Of a DNA stretch of 64,000 nt, positions 29,879 to 38,607 are shown in pieces. The number at the start of each line of letters is the position of its first letter. The first letter of the stretch is position 1. Both the position numbers and the translations under genes were made by a program. Origin of the DNA: Diplonema japonicum (taxonomy: Eukaryota > Euglenozoa > Diplonemea > Diplonemida > Diplonemidae). The notes under the pieces were generated by a model. The model was given only the letters and a program-made list of their open reading frames with translations. It was not told the origin of the DNA and ran no database searches. The stretch is from the NCBI GenBank assembly GCA_964019335.1, contig OZ025752.1:62001-126000 (forward strand). The letters are read 5' to 3'.

Positions 29879-31777
29879 ATGGATGTGTTCGTAAAGGACG
29901 CTGCAGGGAAGCGCAAAGAGATGGTGGTGAAGGAGCACAGCACGCTTGCGGAGGTGGTGGAGGAGGCAGAGAGGGTGCTGGGCTATGAGGTGAAGGGGTG
30001 CACGGAGCTGTGGTACGATGGGGCTGTGGTGGCAGAGGGAGGGGACAGCAGCTTCTGCGGGCTGACGGGGATCAGTGCAGGCGACGAAGTGCAGGCCGTC
30101 TACTCCAATGCGAAGATGAAGGAAGAATTCAAGACAGGCAAGGTCCCCTTCGACCACACTTCCCCTGATGTGATGCGAGGCGATGCTGAGATCGCTCTTC
30201 TCGCAGTGAAGAGGGACACGAACTTGTTGAGGCACGCCCTCCCCTCCCTTAGGGGGGACAAGGGCTTTATGCTGTCTGCATTGAAGGCTTTCAGGTATTC
30301 CGATATCCTTCGCCATGCCACCCCCGAGCTCCTCGACGACGCTGGCTTTGCGGCCGACGCCATCATGACAAGACCATTAGATCTTCTTATCTTTTCCAAG
30401 AGGTTGCAGACCGACCCGAGGTTGCGCCTTCTCCACAAGGCCAGTCACCAGCGATTGCTCCCCGACCCTGTCCTTTCTGACGACACGGAGGTCGCCATGC
30501 TTCAGATCAAGATGTGGTCTGAAGCCAACTCACAGGGTCGTCTGCGGTATCGTCGTTTGCGTTTTAGTAACAAGAATGACCACTCGTGCTGTCTGCAGCA
30601 TGTCTCTGAGCGTCTGCAGGGTGACAAGGAGTTTGTGCTGGCTGCTGTGGAGTATGACGGGATGAGCTTGAAGCACGCAGCGGGGCCCTTGAGGAACGAC
30701 CCTGATGTTGTTCGTGCAGCTGTGCAGCAGAATGGGATGGCCTTGGGTTTTGCATCTGAGAAGGAGGAAGAAGAGGAAGGCTCGCAGAGCTACGGGAAGC
30801 TGCGAAAAGGTGTCCTTCGTTCACTGTGCATACGACGCATGGTCACTGTCCCAACAGGTACCCTCAAGCCTGGGCTTGTGAAGCTGCTGAGGCAGTATGA
30901 CAAAGAGAAGAGGCAGGAGAAAAAAGCAAAAGAGGCAAAAGAAAAGGAAGAAGAGAAGGCAAAAGCAAAAGAAAAGGGGGGAGAGAAGGAGAAAGCCATT
31001 GGGGAAAAGAGAGAGCTTGATGGGCCAGCTGGAGACCAACCCCCTGCAAAAAAACAGAAGACAGAAGTGGTGGGTGAGGAGTTGTCCTTCAGAAGCAACC
31101 CGGAGTTTGCGATGTTGGCGGTGAAGCAGGACTGGGTGGCCGTTTGCCACCTCACAGGTGCGGCGAGGGACAGCAAGGAGGTGGCATTGGAGGCTGTTAA
31201 GGTAGATCCAAGTGCTTACAGTTACCTACCAAAGCGACTTCAGGAAGACAAGGAAGTGGCGCTGACGATAGTGAGTTCAAACGGGAAGCGTGTGCAGTGC
31301 CTCCTAAAGAAGCTGAAGAAGGACAAGTGTGTGGTGCTGGCGGCGGTGAAGCAGAACGGGACTGCATTGAAGTATGTGAAGCAGTACTTCGATGACGACA
31401 GGGATGTGGCCTTGGTGGCTTGCATCAGCGGCGGGTGGCCTTACCTCTCCGACAGGCTGAAGGGGGACAAGCAGCTCGCGATGAGGGCGGTGGCGCACGA
31501 CGGAAAGCTCTTTGAGCAGTTCAGCCCAGAGCTTCGGAGCGATAAGGACGTGGCACTGATCGCTGTGAAGAGGATGGCAATGCTCTCCACATCCAGTGGA
31601 CACACAACCTTGAAGATGGTGGGGGAGAACCTGGCACCATTACTGGAATTTGCTTATGCCGTATTGAATGATAGTGACTGCACAGGAGTTGATGAGCTCA
31701 AGAAGAAAAAAGAAAAAAAGAGCGTGAAGCGCAGCACCCGATTCGTTGAATCTGAATCCGAAGAAGAAGAAGATTGA
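29879..31777 (+). CDS. Ubiquitin-like/DUF4116 repeat protein, copy A
   Basis: This is a 632-residue protein. Residues 1-80 resemble ubiquitin in pattern: MDVFVKDAAGKRKEMVV..., a helix STLAEVVEEAERV, LWYDGAVVAEGG, then GISAGDEVQAVY. DUF4116-type repeats follow (DKEFVLAAVEYDGMSLKHAA, LRNDPDVVRAAVQQNGMALG), then a Lys/Glu helix (about 330-385) ending in PPAKKQKTE, a likely nuclear localisation signal. The second repeat block includes DKCVVLAAVKQNGTALKYV and DKQLAMRAVAHDGKLFEQF, and the tail is acidic (ESESEEEED). DUF4116 function is unknown. This copy has the variants FRYSD, SEANSQ...SNKND, KQKTEVVGEEL and QFSPEL. Ubiquitin-like fold is inference from pattern. Confidence 0.82.
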   Translation: MDVFVKDAAGKRKEMVVKEHSTLAEVVEEAERVLGYEVKGCTELWYDGAVVAEGGDSSFCGLTGISAGDEVQAVYSNAKMKEEFKTGKVPFDHTSPDVMRGDAEIALLAVKRDTNLLRHALPSLRGDKGFMLSALKAFRYSDILRHATPELLDDAGFAADAIMTRPLDLLIFSKRLQTDPRLRLLHKASHQRLLPDPVLSDDTEVAMLQIKMWSEANSQGRLRYRRLRFSNKNDHSCCLQHVSERLQGDKEFVLAAVEYDGMSLKHAAGPLRNDPDVVRAAVQQNGMALGFASEKEEEEEGSQSYGKLRKGVLRSLCIRRMVTVPTGTLKPGLVKLLRQYDKEKRQEKKAKEAKEKEEEKAKAKEKGGEKEKAIGEKRELDGPAGDQPPAKKQKTEVVGEELSFRSNPEFAMLAVKQDWVAVCHLTGAARDSKEVALEAVKVDPSAYSYLPKRLQEDKEVALTIVSSNGKRVQCLLKKLKKDKCVVLAAVKQNGTALKYVKQYFDDDRDVALVACISGGWPYLSDRLKGDKQLAMRAVAHDGKLFEQFSPELRSDKDVALIAVKRMAMLSTSSGHTTLKMVGENLAPLLEFAYAVLNDSDCTGVDELKKKKEKKSVKRSTRFVESESEEEED

Positions 31778-31822
31778 AGAACACTGAATCTGCATCTGAA
31801 TCTGATTTAAAAAATCTTATCT

Positions 31823-31930
31823 GACACCGGTAGTTTTTGAGAGGATAGAGTCCCCTTTTTTTTTAGCGCACTCTTCGTTCTTTTTCTTTTATGGGCCAGT
31901 CATGGTACGTTGGTAAGAGCAAGACCTCCA
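31823..31930 (+). repeat. Conserved 3' flank of DUF4116 units
   Basis: GACACCGGTAGTTTTTGAGA, GGATAGAGTCCCCTTTT and TAGCCCACTC or TAGCCTATTTGGGCGATT recur after copies A, B and C and the truncated units (32063, 38428, 40702, 51055, 59233, 63451). It may hold the polyadenylation region. AT-rich remnants ACTGAATCTG lie before it. Confidence 0.65.
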
Positions 31931-31969
31931 TGACAACTACGGAGCTCGATAGACTACTGGTTCAGCGGG

Positions 31970-32045
31970 GAGGCTGCAGAGGAGTTGATGAGCTCAAGAA
32001 GAGCGTGTTGCGCAGCACCCTGCCAAGGAGAACACTGGAATTAAA
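31970..32045 (+). pseudogene. DUF4116-gene C-terminal fragment
   Basis: The frame GCRGVDELKKSVLRSTLP matches the last part of copies F and G, followed by a truncated tail. It lies between copy A and the deleted copy at 32231, as expected after unequal exchange. Confidence 0.65.
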
Positions 32046-32230
32046 AAAAAATTCTTATTTTTTGACACCGGTAGTTTTTGAGAGGATAGAGTCCCTTTTC
32101 TTTTAGCCTATTTGGGCGATTGCATTCTCTTGAGACACATCTCTTGATTTTTATTGTGACTCTGTTTTTCTCTCGTTCTGCCCCCCCTTTCCCTTTACAA
32201 CATTTCAGCCACCCCCTCATAACAGCAAAC

Positions 32231-32515
32231 ATGGATGTGTTCGTAAAGGACGCTGCAGGGAAGCGCAAAGAGATGGTGGTGAAGGAGCACATGCTGAGAT
32301 CGCTCTTCTCGCAACGCAGAGGGACACGAACTTGTTGAGGCACGCCCTCCCCTCCCTTAGGGGGGACAAGGACTTTATGCTGTCTGCATTGAAGGCTTTC
32401 AGGTATTCCGATATCCTTCACCATGCCACCCCCGAGCTCCTCGACGACGCTGGCTTTGCGGCCGACGCCATCATGACAAAACCATTTGACAGTCTTCCTA
32501 TGTTCTTCAGCTGTA
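32231..32515 (+). pseudogene. DUF4116 copy with internal deletion, fused to an ART-gene fragment
   Basis: It begins with the normal leader and 20 codons of the ubiquitin-like domain, then jumps about 250 bp to ATGCTGAGATCGCTC, losing the rest of that domain and the frame. It continues as LRHALPSLRGDKDFMLSALK and FRYSDILHHA to TKPFDSLP, where sequence of the ART-ankyrin gene starts. The deletion resembles, but does not equal, that in 62488. Confidence 0.75.
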
Positions 32516-32607
32516 CACTCTGGAGAGCCCCTTGTGCTACGACGTGAAAGCGGCGATGCGTGAGGTGGAGTTCCGCGGGGAGCGACAGCGCTACGAGCCG
32601 ATGAAGG
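32507..32607 (+). pseudogene. Fragment of the ART-ankyrin gene
   Basis: GTACACTCTGGAGAGCCCCT through TACGAGCCGATGAAGGAC matches 46006-46105 of the ART gene (LYTLESPLCYDV... YEPMKD) with few changes. Only about 100 bp are present. Confidence 0.8.
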
Positions 32608-32624
32608 ACGTCCCCCAAAGAACA

Positions 32625-32838
32625 CGAAGATCTTACGCAAGTAAGAGTGCTGGCCCGGCGAGCTACGAGGGCAAAAACCTCATTTTCTTCTAGAAGATGA
32701 GAAATGTATTATAGTGCGACATGATCAGACTGGAACGGCCGCCCCGGGGCATCCTCTGCTCAACCCGGCGGACGTGGGAGGCCCTTCTTCGGAAGGTGCC
32801 AGTCGCTTGATCAGTGTCGTCGAATGCGCGCTATATTT
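32625..32838 (+). repeat. Direct-strand copy of the 13078-13300 repeat
   Basis: Runs from ACGCAAGTAAGAGTGCTGGC to TCGAATGCGC; inverted relative to the 13-kb copy. Adjacent 32838-32890 (AAGTACATATAACAATCGAT, AAAGAACGCATACCAAGG) is a separate short repeat also found at 29187-29235 and, in part, at 56576-56616. Confidence 0.75.
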
Positions 32839-33242
32839 TATAAGTACATATAACAATCGATTGAAAGAAAAAGAACGCATACCAAGGGTTTGGTACGGCC
32901 GTGCCACAAGATGAACCGGATGCTGTCCGAACCCTGCCGCATGACTCTGTCATGGCGTGAGATTTGTTTGCTGGTCTCCTTTTTCGTTTTTCTGCCCACT
33001 GTCGTCTTCCGGAGTTGAACCGTGCCCACGGGGTTGTATTTTCTGTTGCGCTGAACCTCCGATAGCATGCATACCCAAGTAAAAGACAGCCTACCTCTCT
33101 GTCAGGTACTTTTATTCTATTTTATTCGACTTTCTCACCTGTTTTAATTGTTTAAGTGGGTTCAGAAGGGTTTCTAAATATTCTTTTTGAAATGTGATCA
33201 ACATTAGTAGTGAAATCGTCCCCCCCCCCCCCCCCCTTAGGC

Positions 33243-33423
33243 CTATGCTGGCATGGAAACGCGTTTCCATGCATTTTTTGAAAAAAAGGGAAACGGATAC
33301 GGAAACGGAAACGGAAACGTTTCCTTATGTTTCCTTAAGAAGGAAGCCGTTTCCATAAGAATTTTGAAAAGTATGGAAACGGGAACGGAAACGGAAACGT
33401 TTCCACGTTTCCTGCCAGCATAG
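33243..33423. repeat. GGAAAC-rich inverted-repeat element (MITE-like)
   Basis: Ends CTATGCTGGCATGGAAACG (33243-33261) and CGTTTCCTGCCAGCATAG (33406-33423) are inverted with one indel. The interior alternates GGAAAC tandem units with their complement, so the whole 180 bp can fold back. A decayed relative lies near 6750-6800. Confidence 0.75.
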
Positions 33424-33458
33424 CCCTAGGCATAGTGGTGAGACGGCTCGCACCAAAT

Positions 33459-33494
33459 TCTCGCATCATTCTCGCATGCGAGAATGATGCGAGA
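33459..33494. repeat. 36-bp perfect palindrome
   Basis: TCTCGCATCATTCTCGCA is followed directly by its exact complement, no loop. It lies 35 bp after the GGAAAC element and just before a T10 run and the LINE fragment. Confidence 0.9.
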
Positions 33495-33639
33495 TTTTTT
33501 TTTTTGGCCGAAACTTCAACAGGGAAAGCCAGGTGCCTGAGTGTCAAAATCTTCGAAGGACCTGTGCTCTGCCCCGTGGTGGGGCAGGAGTTCATAGACG
33601 GGTGGGCGATGTTGTGTTTGGTCGCAGGTACCACCAACC

Positions 33640-34975
33640 ACCAAGCAGCAAACATGAATGGCAAGGCAAGGAGAGGTCGGATGGACACCCCGCTGGTAGA
33701 CAACGGACAAGTTATCCACGAAGACTTTGAAAGGGCGGAAATCCTCGGGAAGTACTTCACTTCCATCAGCAAGTCCGAAAAAAACGACTACGAACCCTAG
33801 CACATCCAACTCCCCCCGACAGACTCAGAGAAAGCAGCGGCCCTCCAGACGATCTCCAAACTGCCCAAGGCCGACATCACCGTGTACACCGACGGATCAC
33901 CGACGAACGGGAAGTACAACGGAGCTCAGCGCAGGAGTCTGCGATCTCTGCGACAGCTACCAAGCGGAGATGACGGCAATCAGTGTGGCGCTCGCGAAGC
34001 TGGTGAAAGAAGACACACGAGAACAGCAGATCAACCTCCTGACCGACTCGATGGCAAGCTTGATGAAACTGAAACAGGGCCCATGTGGCTGGAGTGTGGC
34101 GAGACATACACGCGCTGACGAAAAATGGGAACTACCTCACATGCTGCTACGTCCCAGGCCACTGCGGACTAGAAGGGAACGAGAAAGCAGATGAGCTGGC
34201 GGAAAAAGGCAGGGAAGAAGAGGCAACCCAAAAAATCAGCATGGGCGCAGCGAAGAACCACCTGCATCAGACAGAGAAGCAAAACATAGTTGCTGGGTTT
34301 AAAGAAGGAGAGGACATACTACAAGTGGGCAGGGAAGACAGAAGCACCCAAAAGGATGGAAGGGCTCAGCAGAAAAGAAGAGGTGATGATCAATCAGCTG
34401 AAGTCCGGGCATCACAAGCTGTTGAAGAAAGACTTCAAGCAACGCATTTGCGAAAGATGCGGACCCGCAACAGAGAGAACGCTCGAACACCTCCTCCTGA
34501 AATGCCCTGCTACCAAAGCGGCCAGGGCTAAACACTTCGACACCCTGACGCTAAAGCACATCCTTGGGAAAGACCCCCGAAAAGCGATCCTATTCCTTGA
34601 AGAGACCGAAAACCAACCCCCCAAACCCACCACAGCAACCGACTAACCCGCCGACGCAGCAAAGCCGATCAAGGCGGCTGAGCGAATTGAAAGAGTGAAA
34701 AAAAAAAAAAAAAGCCCCCCCTCAAACCCACCCCAATATATTTGAAAAAAAAAAGAAAAAAAAAAAAGAAGAGGCTGAGGACCGGCACCCTCAGTAGCCT
34801 TCAAAAAAAAAAAAAAAAAAATGCCAAACAACCAGCAAAGCTTGTGGGTAGAGAACACCAGTACGGTCATGAGTACTCGGGCAACCGGGTGAGCGTCTCG
34901 AGACACTTCCAACCCACCTAGTGGGTGCGGCCTTAGCAAGTCGAAAAGGAAGTGGAATTTAAAAAAAAAAAAAAA
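33640..34975 (+). mobile_element. LINE family A copy with deleted RT; RNase H and zinc-finger tail
   Basis: NGKARRGRMDTPLVDN and AEILGKYFTSISKSEK match the start of the RT region at 52700-52850, then the RT core is missing. RNase H follows in several frames: VYTDGSPTNG, QAEMTAISVALA, LLTDSMASL and YVPGHCGLEGNEKADELAEK supply the four acidic residues. The zinc-finger tail is RICERCGPATERTLEHLLLK. The 3' UTR has the CTGAGG...CCTCAG hairpin, an A tract, GTCATGAGTACTCGGGCAAC and a terminal AAGTGGAATTT-A(n). Frameshifts make it non-functional. Confidence 0.85.
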
Positions 34976-35700
34976 AAAGAAGCGGCGGAAACCGTACTTG
35001 TGTTTCTTCCTCGTTCAGAAGAGGCTTGCGACCCGCAGTAACGGGTGCGACGGGGATAGACCTTGGAGCATACCAAAGCGGTGTTCCCAGTCTGATATAG
35101 TCTGGACGTCCTTCGCGCGGTACCAGCCCTGGGCCGCCGTGGTACCATGGCTGGCTGCGTAGCGGCCTATTTTGGCCTTTTCAGCCTCATTTACACGGGA
35201 AAAACAGAACCAGCTCGCTGCAGGAAAATACCCCGGGTCCGTCCCTCGTGTTGCACCCCCCCCCAAAAAAAAGGCTGGAGTTTAACAGCTTCGAAATCTC
35301 CCTGGGCTACCCAAGAAACGCTTCAGCTCTGGGTAAAATGTGTCTTTCTCCCCTGTTGCTATAAACTTATAAAGTCATCGGGCTGGGCACCCACCGAGCC
35401 CATCTTGCTCATCCTAGATGACTACAATGGCCACACTACGGATGATTTTGTGAACTTGTTTTTAGAAACAAACGTTCACTTAGCTTTTGTCCCTCCAGGC
35501 CTCACCTATTTGTGCCAGCCCTGGACATAGGACTGAACACCTCAATGAAGGCGACAATCAAGACCAAGTATAAAAAGTGCTCTATGAGGAGGCTGGACAA
35601 GTATGTGGAAGAAGGGAACCGTCAGGAAGGGTGGACGGCCACATCGGGAAGGGGCCAGAGAAGTGTTGGATAACACGATTGTCGGCGTCTGGAATGTGTT
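34976..35700. mobile_element. Pogo-like DDE transposon remnant with internal inversion
   Basis: 34985-35190 on the minus strand encodes the N-terminal helix-turn-helix part (EAEKAKIGRYAASHGTTAAQ...WYRAKD). From 35190 the plus strand encodes the C-terminal catalytic part (GKTEPARCRKIPR, EPILLILDDYNGHTTDDF, FVPPGLTYLCQP). The central part with the first catalytic Asp is absent. A one-base loss in CAGCCCTGGACATAG shifts the frame just before the third acidic residue; in the other frame LDIGLNTSMKATIKTKYKK continues to about 35640. Confidence 0.8.
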
Positions 35701-35888
35701 TAGGGGGCTCGGAAAATGAGAAATAAAAAGCACAAGAACAACCCTAAAGCAAGCACAAGGAGTGGTTCGGTTCGACAAGTTTGTGGTAGAAGCGAACAAT
35801 CAGGATCTGAAGTGTCTTTTAGTTCTTAGAAAAGTCCGTTGTTTCTCTTGCTACAGAAACTAGTTTCATCCGTTCTGGTCCAGCCCTT

Positions 35889-35997
35889 TAAAAAAAGAAA
35901 AGGGGGTCCGGACAATTTTTCTTCCGGTGATTTTTGTTTTACAGTATTTGGGAAAAAACACATTATTTGGGAGGGAATTATTCGGGCCCCCTTTAGA
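35889..35997. repeat. Short inverted-repeat element
   Basis: AAAGGGGGTCCGGACAATT at the left and AATTATTCGGGCCCCCTTT at the right are imperfect inverted ends (15 of 19). The interior has TTTTTGTTTTACAGTAT, also seen beside the hairpin at 56497. Confidence 0.6.
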
Positions 35998-36265
35998 TAG
36001 GAACTCACACCACAAGAGGCTGTCCTCAAAGTGGGATAGTCTTTTACTATGAGTTTTTTTTTTTTTTTGCGTCAATTACTGTGTATAACGAAAATCACCG
36101 GAAGGAAAATGCCCCTCATCTTAAGGATGTCTGTCACTATTATTCTATTTTTATTCGACTTTCTGTTTTTTATGCAGTATATGTCCCCTCTTCCCCTGTT
36201 TTTTTTTATTGTTCTCTCCCACCTTACTTTAATATCATTTCAGCCACCCCCTCATAACAGCAAAC

Positions 36266-38410
36266 ATGGATGTGTTCGTAAAGGACGCTGCAGGGAAGCG
36301 CAAAGAGATGGTGGTGAAGGAGCACAGCACGCTTGCGGAGGTGGTGGAGGAGGCAGAGAGGGTGCTGGGCTATGAGGTGAAGGGGTGCACGGAGCTGTGG
36401 TACGATGGGGCTGTGGTGGCAGAGGGAGGGGACAGCAGCTTCTGCGGGCTGACGGGGATCAGTGCAGGCGACGAAGTGCAGGCCGTCTACTCCAATGCGA
36501 AGATGAAGGAAGAATTCAAGACAGGCAAGGTCCCCTTCGACCACACTTCCCCTGATGTGATGCGAGGCGATGCTGAGATAGTTCTCCTTGCAGCGCAGAG
36601 GGACACGAACTTGTTGAAGTACGCCCTCCCCTCCCTTAGGGGGGACAAGGGCTTTATGCTGTCTGCATTGAAGGCTTTCAGGTATTGTTATGGTTCCGAT
36701 ATCCTTCACCATGCCACCCCCGAGCTCCTCGACGACGCTGGCTTTGCGGCCGACGCCATCATGACAAGACCATTAGACAGCCTTCTTAACTTTTCCAAGA
36801 GGTTGCAGACCGACCCGAGAGTGTGCCTTCTCCACAAGGCCACAAAACAGCGATTGCTCCCCGACCCTGTCCTTTCTGACGACACGGAGGTCGCCATGCT
36901 TCAGATCGAGATGTGGGACAGGGCCCACGAAGCCACGCCATGGGACTTTTCTGACGACCACTCGTGCTGTCTGCAGCATGTCTCTGAGCGTCTGCAGGGT
37001 GACAAGGAGTTGGTGCTGGCTGCTGTGGAGTATGACGGGATGAGCTTGAAGCACGCAGCGGGGCCCTTGAGGAACGACCCTGATGTTGTTCGTGCAGCTG
37101 TGCAGCAGAATGGGATGGCCTTGGGTTTTGCATCTGGGAAGGAGGAAGAAGAGGAAGAAGAAACCTCGCGGAGCCACTGGAAGAAGCGAGTGGGAGTCCT
37201 TCGTTCACTGTGCATACGACGCATGGTCACTGTCCCAACAGGTACCCTCAAGCCTGGGCTTGTGAAGCTGCTGAGGCAGTATGACAAAGAGAAGAGGCAG
37301 GAGAAAAAAGCAAAAGAGGCAAAAGAAAAGGAAGAAGAGAAGGCAAAAGCAAAAGAAAAGGGGGGAGAGAAGGAGAAAGCCATTGGGGAAAAGAGAGAGC
37401 TTGATGGGCCAGCTGGAGACCAACCCCCTGCAAAGAAACCTAAAACAGAAGTGGTGTCGTTCAGAAGCAACCCGGAGTTTGCGATGTTGGCGGTGAAGCA
37501 GAACTGGATGGCCGTTTGCCACCTCACAGGTGCGGCGAGGGACAGCAAGGAGGTGGCATTGAAGGCTCTTCGGGCAGATAATGATGCTTACGATTACCTA
37601 CCAAAGCGACTTCAGGAAGACAAGGATGTGGCTGTGGCGATGGTGAGTTCGGACGGGAGGCGTGTGCAGTACCTCCCCAAGAAGCTGAAGCAAGACAAGT
37701 GTGTGGTGCTGGCGGCGGTGAAGCAGAACTGGATGGCCGTTTGCTACTTGCAATTTCATTTCTTCAGCCACAGGGACAACAAGGAGATGGCATTGGAGGC
37801 TCTTCGGGCAGATAATGATACTTACGATTACCTACCAAAGCGACTTCGTAATGACAAGGAAGTGGCGCTGACGATGGTGAGTTCAAACGGGATGCGAGTG
37901 CAGTGCCTCCCCAAGAAGCTGAGGAAGGACAAGTGTGTGGTGCTGGCGGCGGTGAAGCAGGACGGGACTGCATTGAAGTGTGTGAAGCAGTACTTCGATG
38001 ACGACAGGGATGTGGCCTTGGTGGCTTGCATCAGTGGCGGGTGGCCTTACCTCTCCGACAGGCTGAAGGGGGACAAGCAGCTCGCGATGAGGGCAGTGGC
38101 GCACGACGGAAAGCTCTTTGAGCAGTTCAGCCCAGAGCTTCGGAGCGATAAGGACGTGGCACTGATCGCTGTGAAGACGATGGCAAAGCTCTCCACATCC
38201 AGTGGACACACAACCTTGAAGATGGTGGGGGAGGGTCTGGCACCATTACTGGAATTTGCTTATGCCGTATTGAATGATAGTGACTGCACAGGAGTTGATG
38301 AGCTCAAGATGAGCGTGTTGCGCAGCACCCTGCCAGAAGGAGAACAAATGCCGACAACTTCTGATAAATCCGAAGAAGAAGGAAGAACACTGAATCTGAA
38401 GAAGAATTAA
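36266..38410 (+). CDS. Ubiquitin-like/DUF4116 repeat protein, copy B (longest)
   Basis: At 714 residues it is the longest copy. Same order as copy A, but the second repeat block holds about 80 extra residues (roughly 480-560) from duplication of a repeat pair: NWMAVCHL...ADNDAYDYLPKRL and NWMAVCYL...ADNDTYDYLPKRL. Variants carried: AAQRDTNLLKYA, FRYCYGS, TRPLDSLLNFS, WDRAHEATPWDFSDD, PAKKPKTEVVSF, QFSPEL, STSSGHTTLK, LNDSDCTG. The tail ends in GRTLNLKKN rather than a Ser/Glu run. The upstream module ends in AATATCATTTCAG, 22 nt before the ATG. Confidence 0.82.
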   Translation: MDVFVKDAAGKRKEMVVKEHSTLAEVVEEAERVLGYEVKGCTELWYDGAVVAEGGDSSFCGLTGISAGDEVQAVYSNAKMKEEFKTGKVPFDHTSPDVMRGDAEIVLLAAQRDTNLLKYALPSLRGDKGFMLSALKAFRYCYGSDILHHATPELLDDAGFAADAIMTRPLDSLLNFSKRLQTDPRVCLLHKATKQRLLPDPVLSDDTEVAMLQIEMWDRAHEATPWDFSDDHSCCLQHVSERLQGDKELVLAAVEYDGMSLKHAAGPLRNDPDVVRAAVQQNGMALGFASGKEEEEEEETSRSHWKKRVGVLRSLCIRRMVTVPTGTLKPGLVKLLRQYDKEKRQEKKAKEAKEKEEEKAKAKEKGGEKEKAIGEKRELDGPAGDQPPAKKPKTEVVSFRSNPEFAMLAVKQNWMAVCHLTGAARDSKEVALKALRADNDAYDYLPKRLQEDKDVAVAMVSSDGRRVQYLPKKLKQDKCVVLAAVKQNWMAVCYLQFHFFSHRDNKEMALEALRADNDTYDYLPKRLRNDKEVALTMVSSNGMRVQCLPKKLRKDKCVVLAAVKQDGTALKCVKQYFDDDRDVALVACISGGWPYLSDRLKGDKQLAMRAVAHDGKLFEQFSPELRSDKDVALIAVKTMAKLSTSSGHTTLKMVGEGLAPLLEFAYAVLNDSDCTGVDELKMSVLRSTLPEGEQMPTTSDKSEEEGRTLNLKKN

Positions 38411-38607
38411 AAAAAAAACTTTTTTTTGACACCGGTAGTTTGTGAGAGGATAGAGTCCCCTTTACTTTTAGCCTATTTGGGCGATTGCATTCTCTTGAGA
38501 CACATCTCTTTTTCTCAGTGATTTTTATTGTGACTCTGTTTTTTCTCTCTCGTTCTGCCCCCCCTTTCCCTTTACAACATTTCAGCCACCCCCTCATAAC
38601 AGCAAAC

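Noticed and set aside
38485-38607. N-terminal extensions of the DUF4116 genes starting at TTG or GTG
   Set aside because: The extension crosses the acceptor-like CAG and the conserved 22-nt leader; the ATG is shared by all copies and opens the ubiquitin-like domain.
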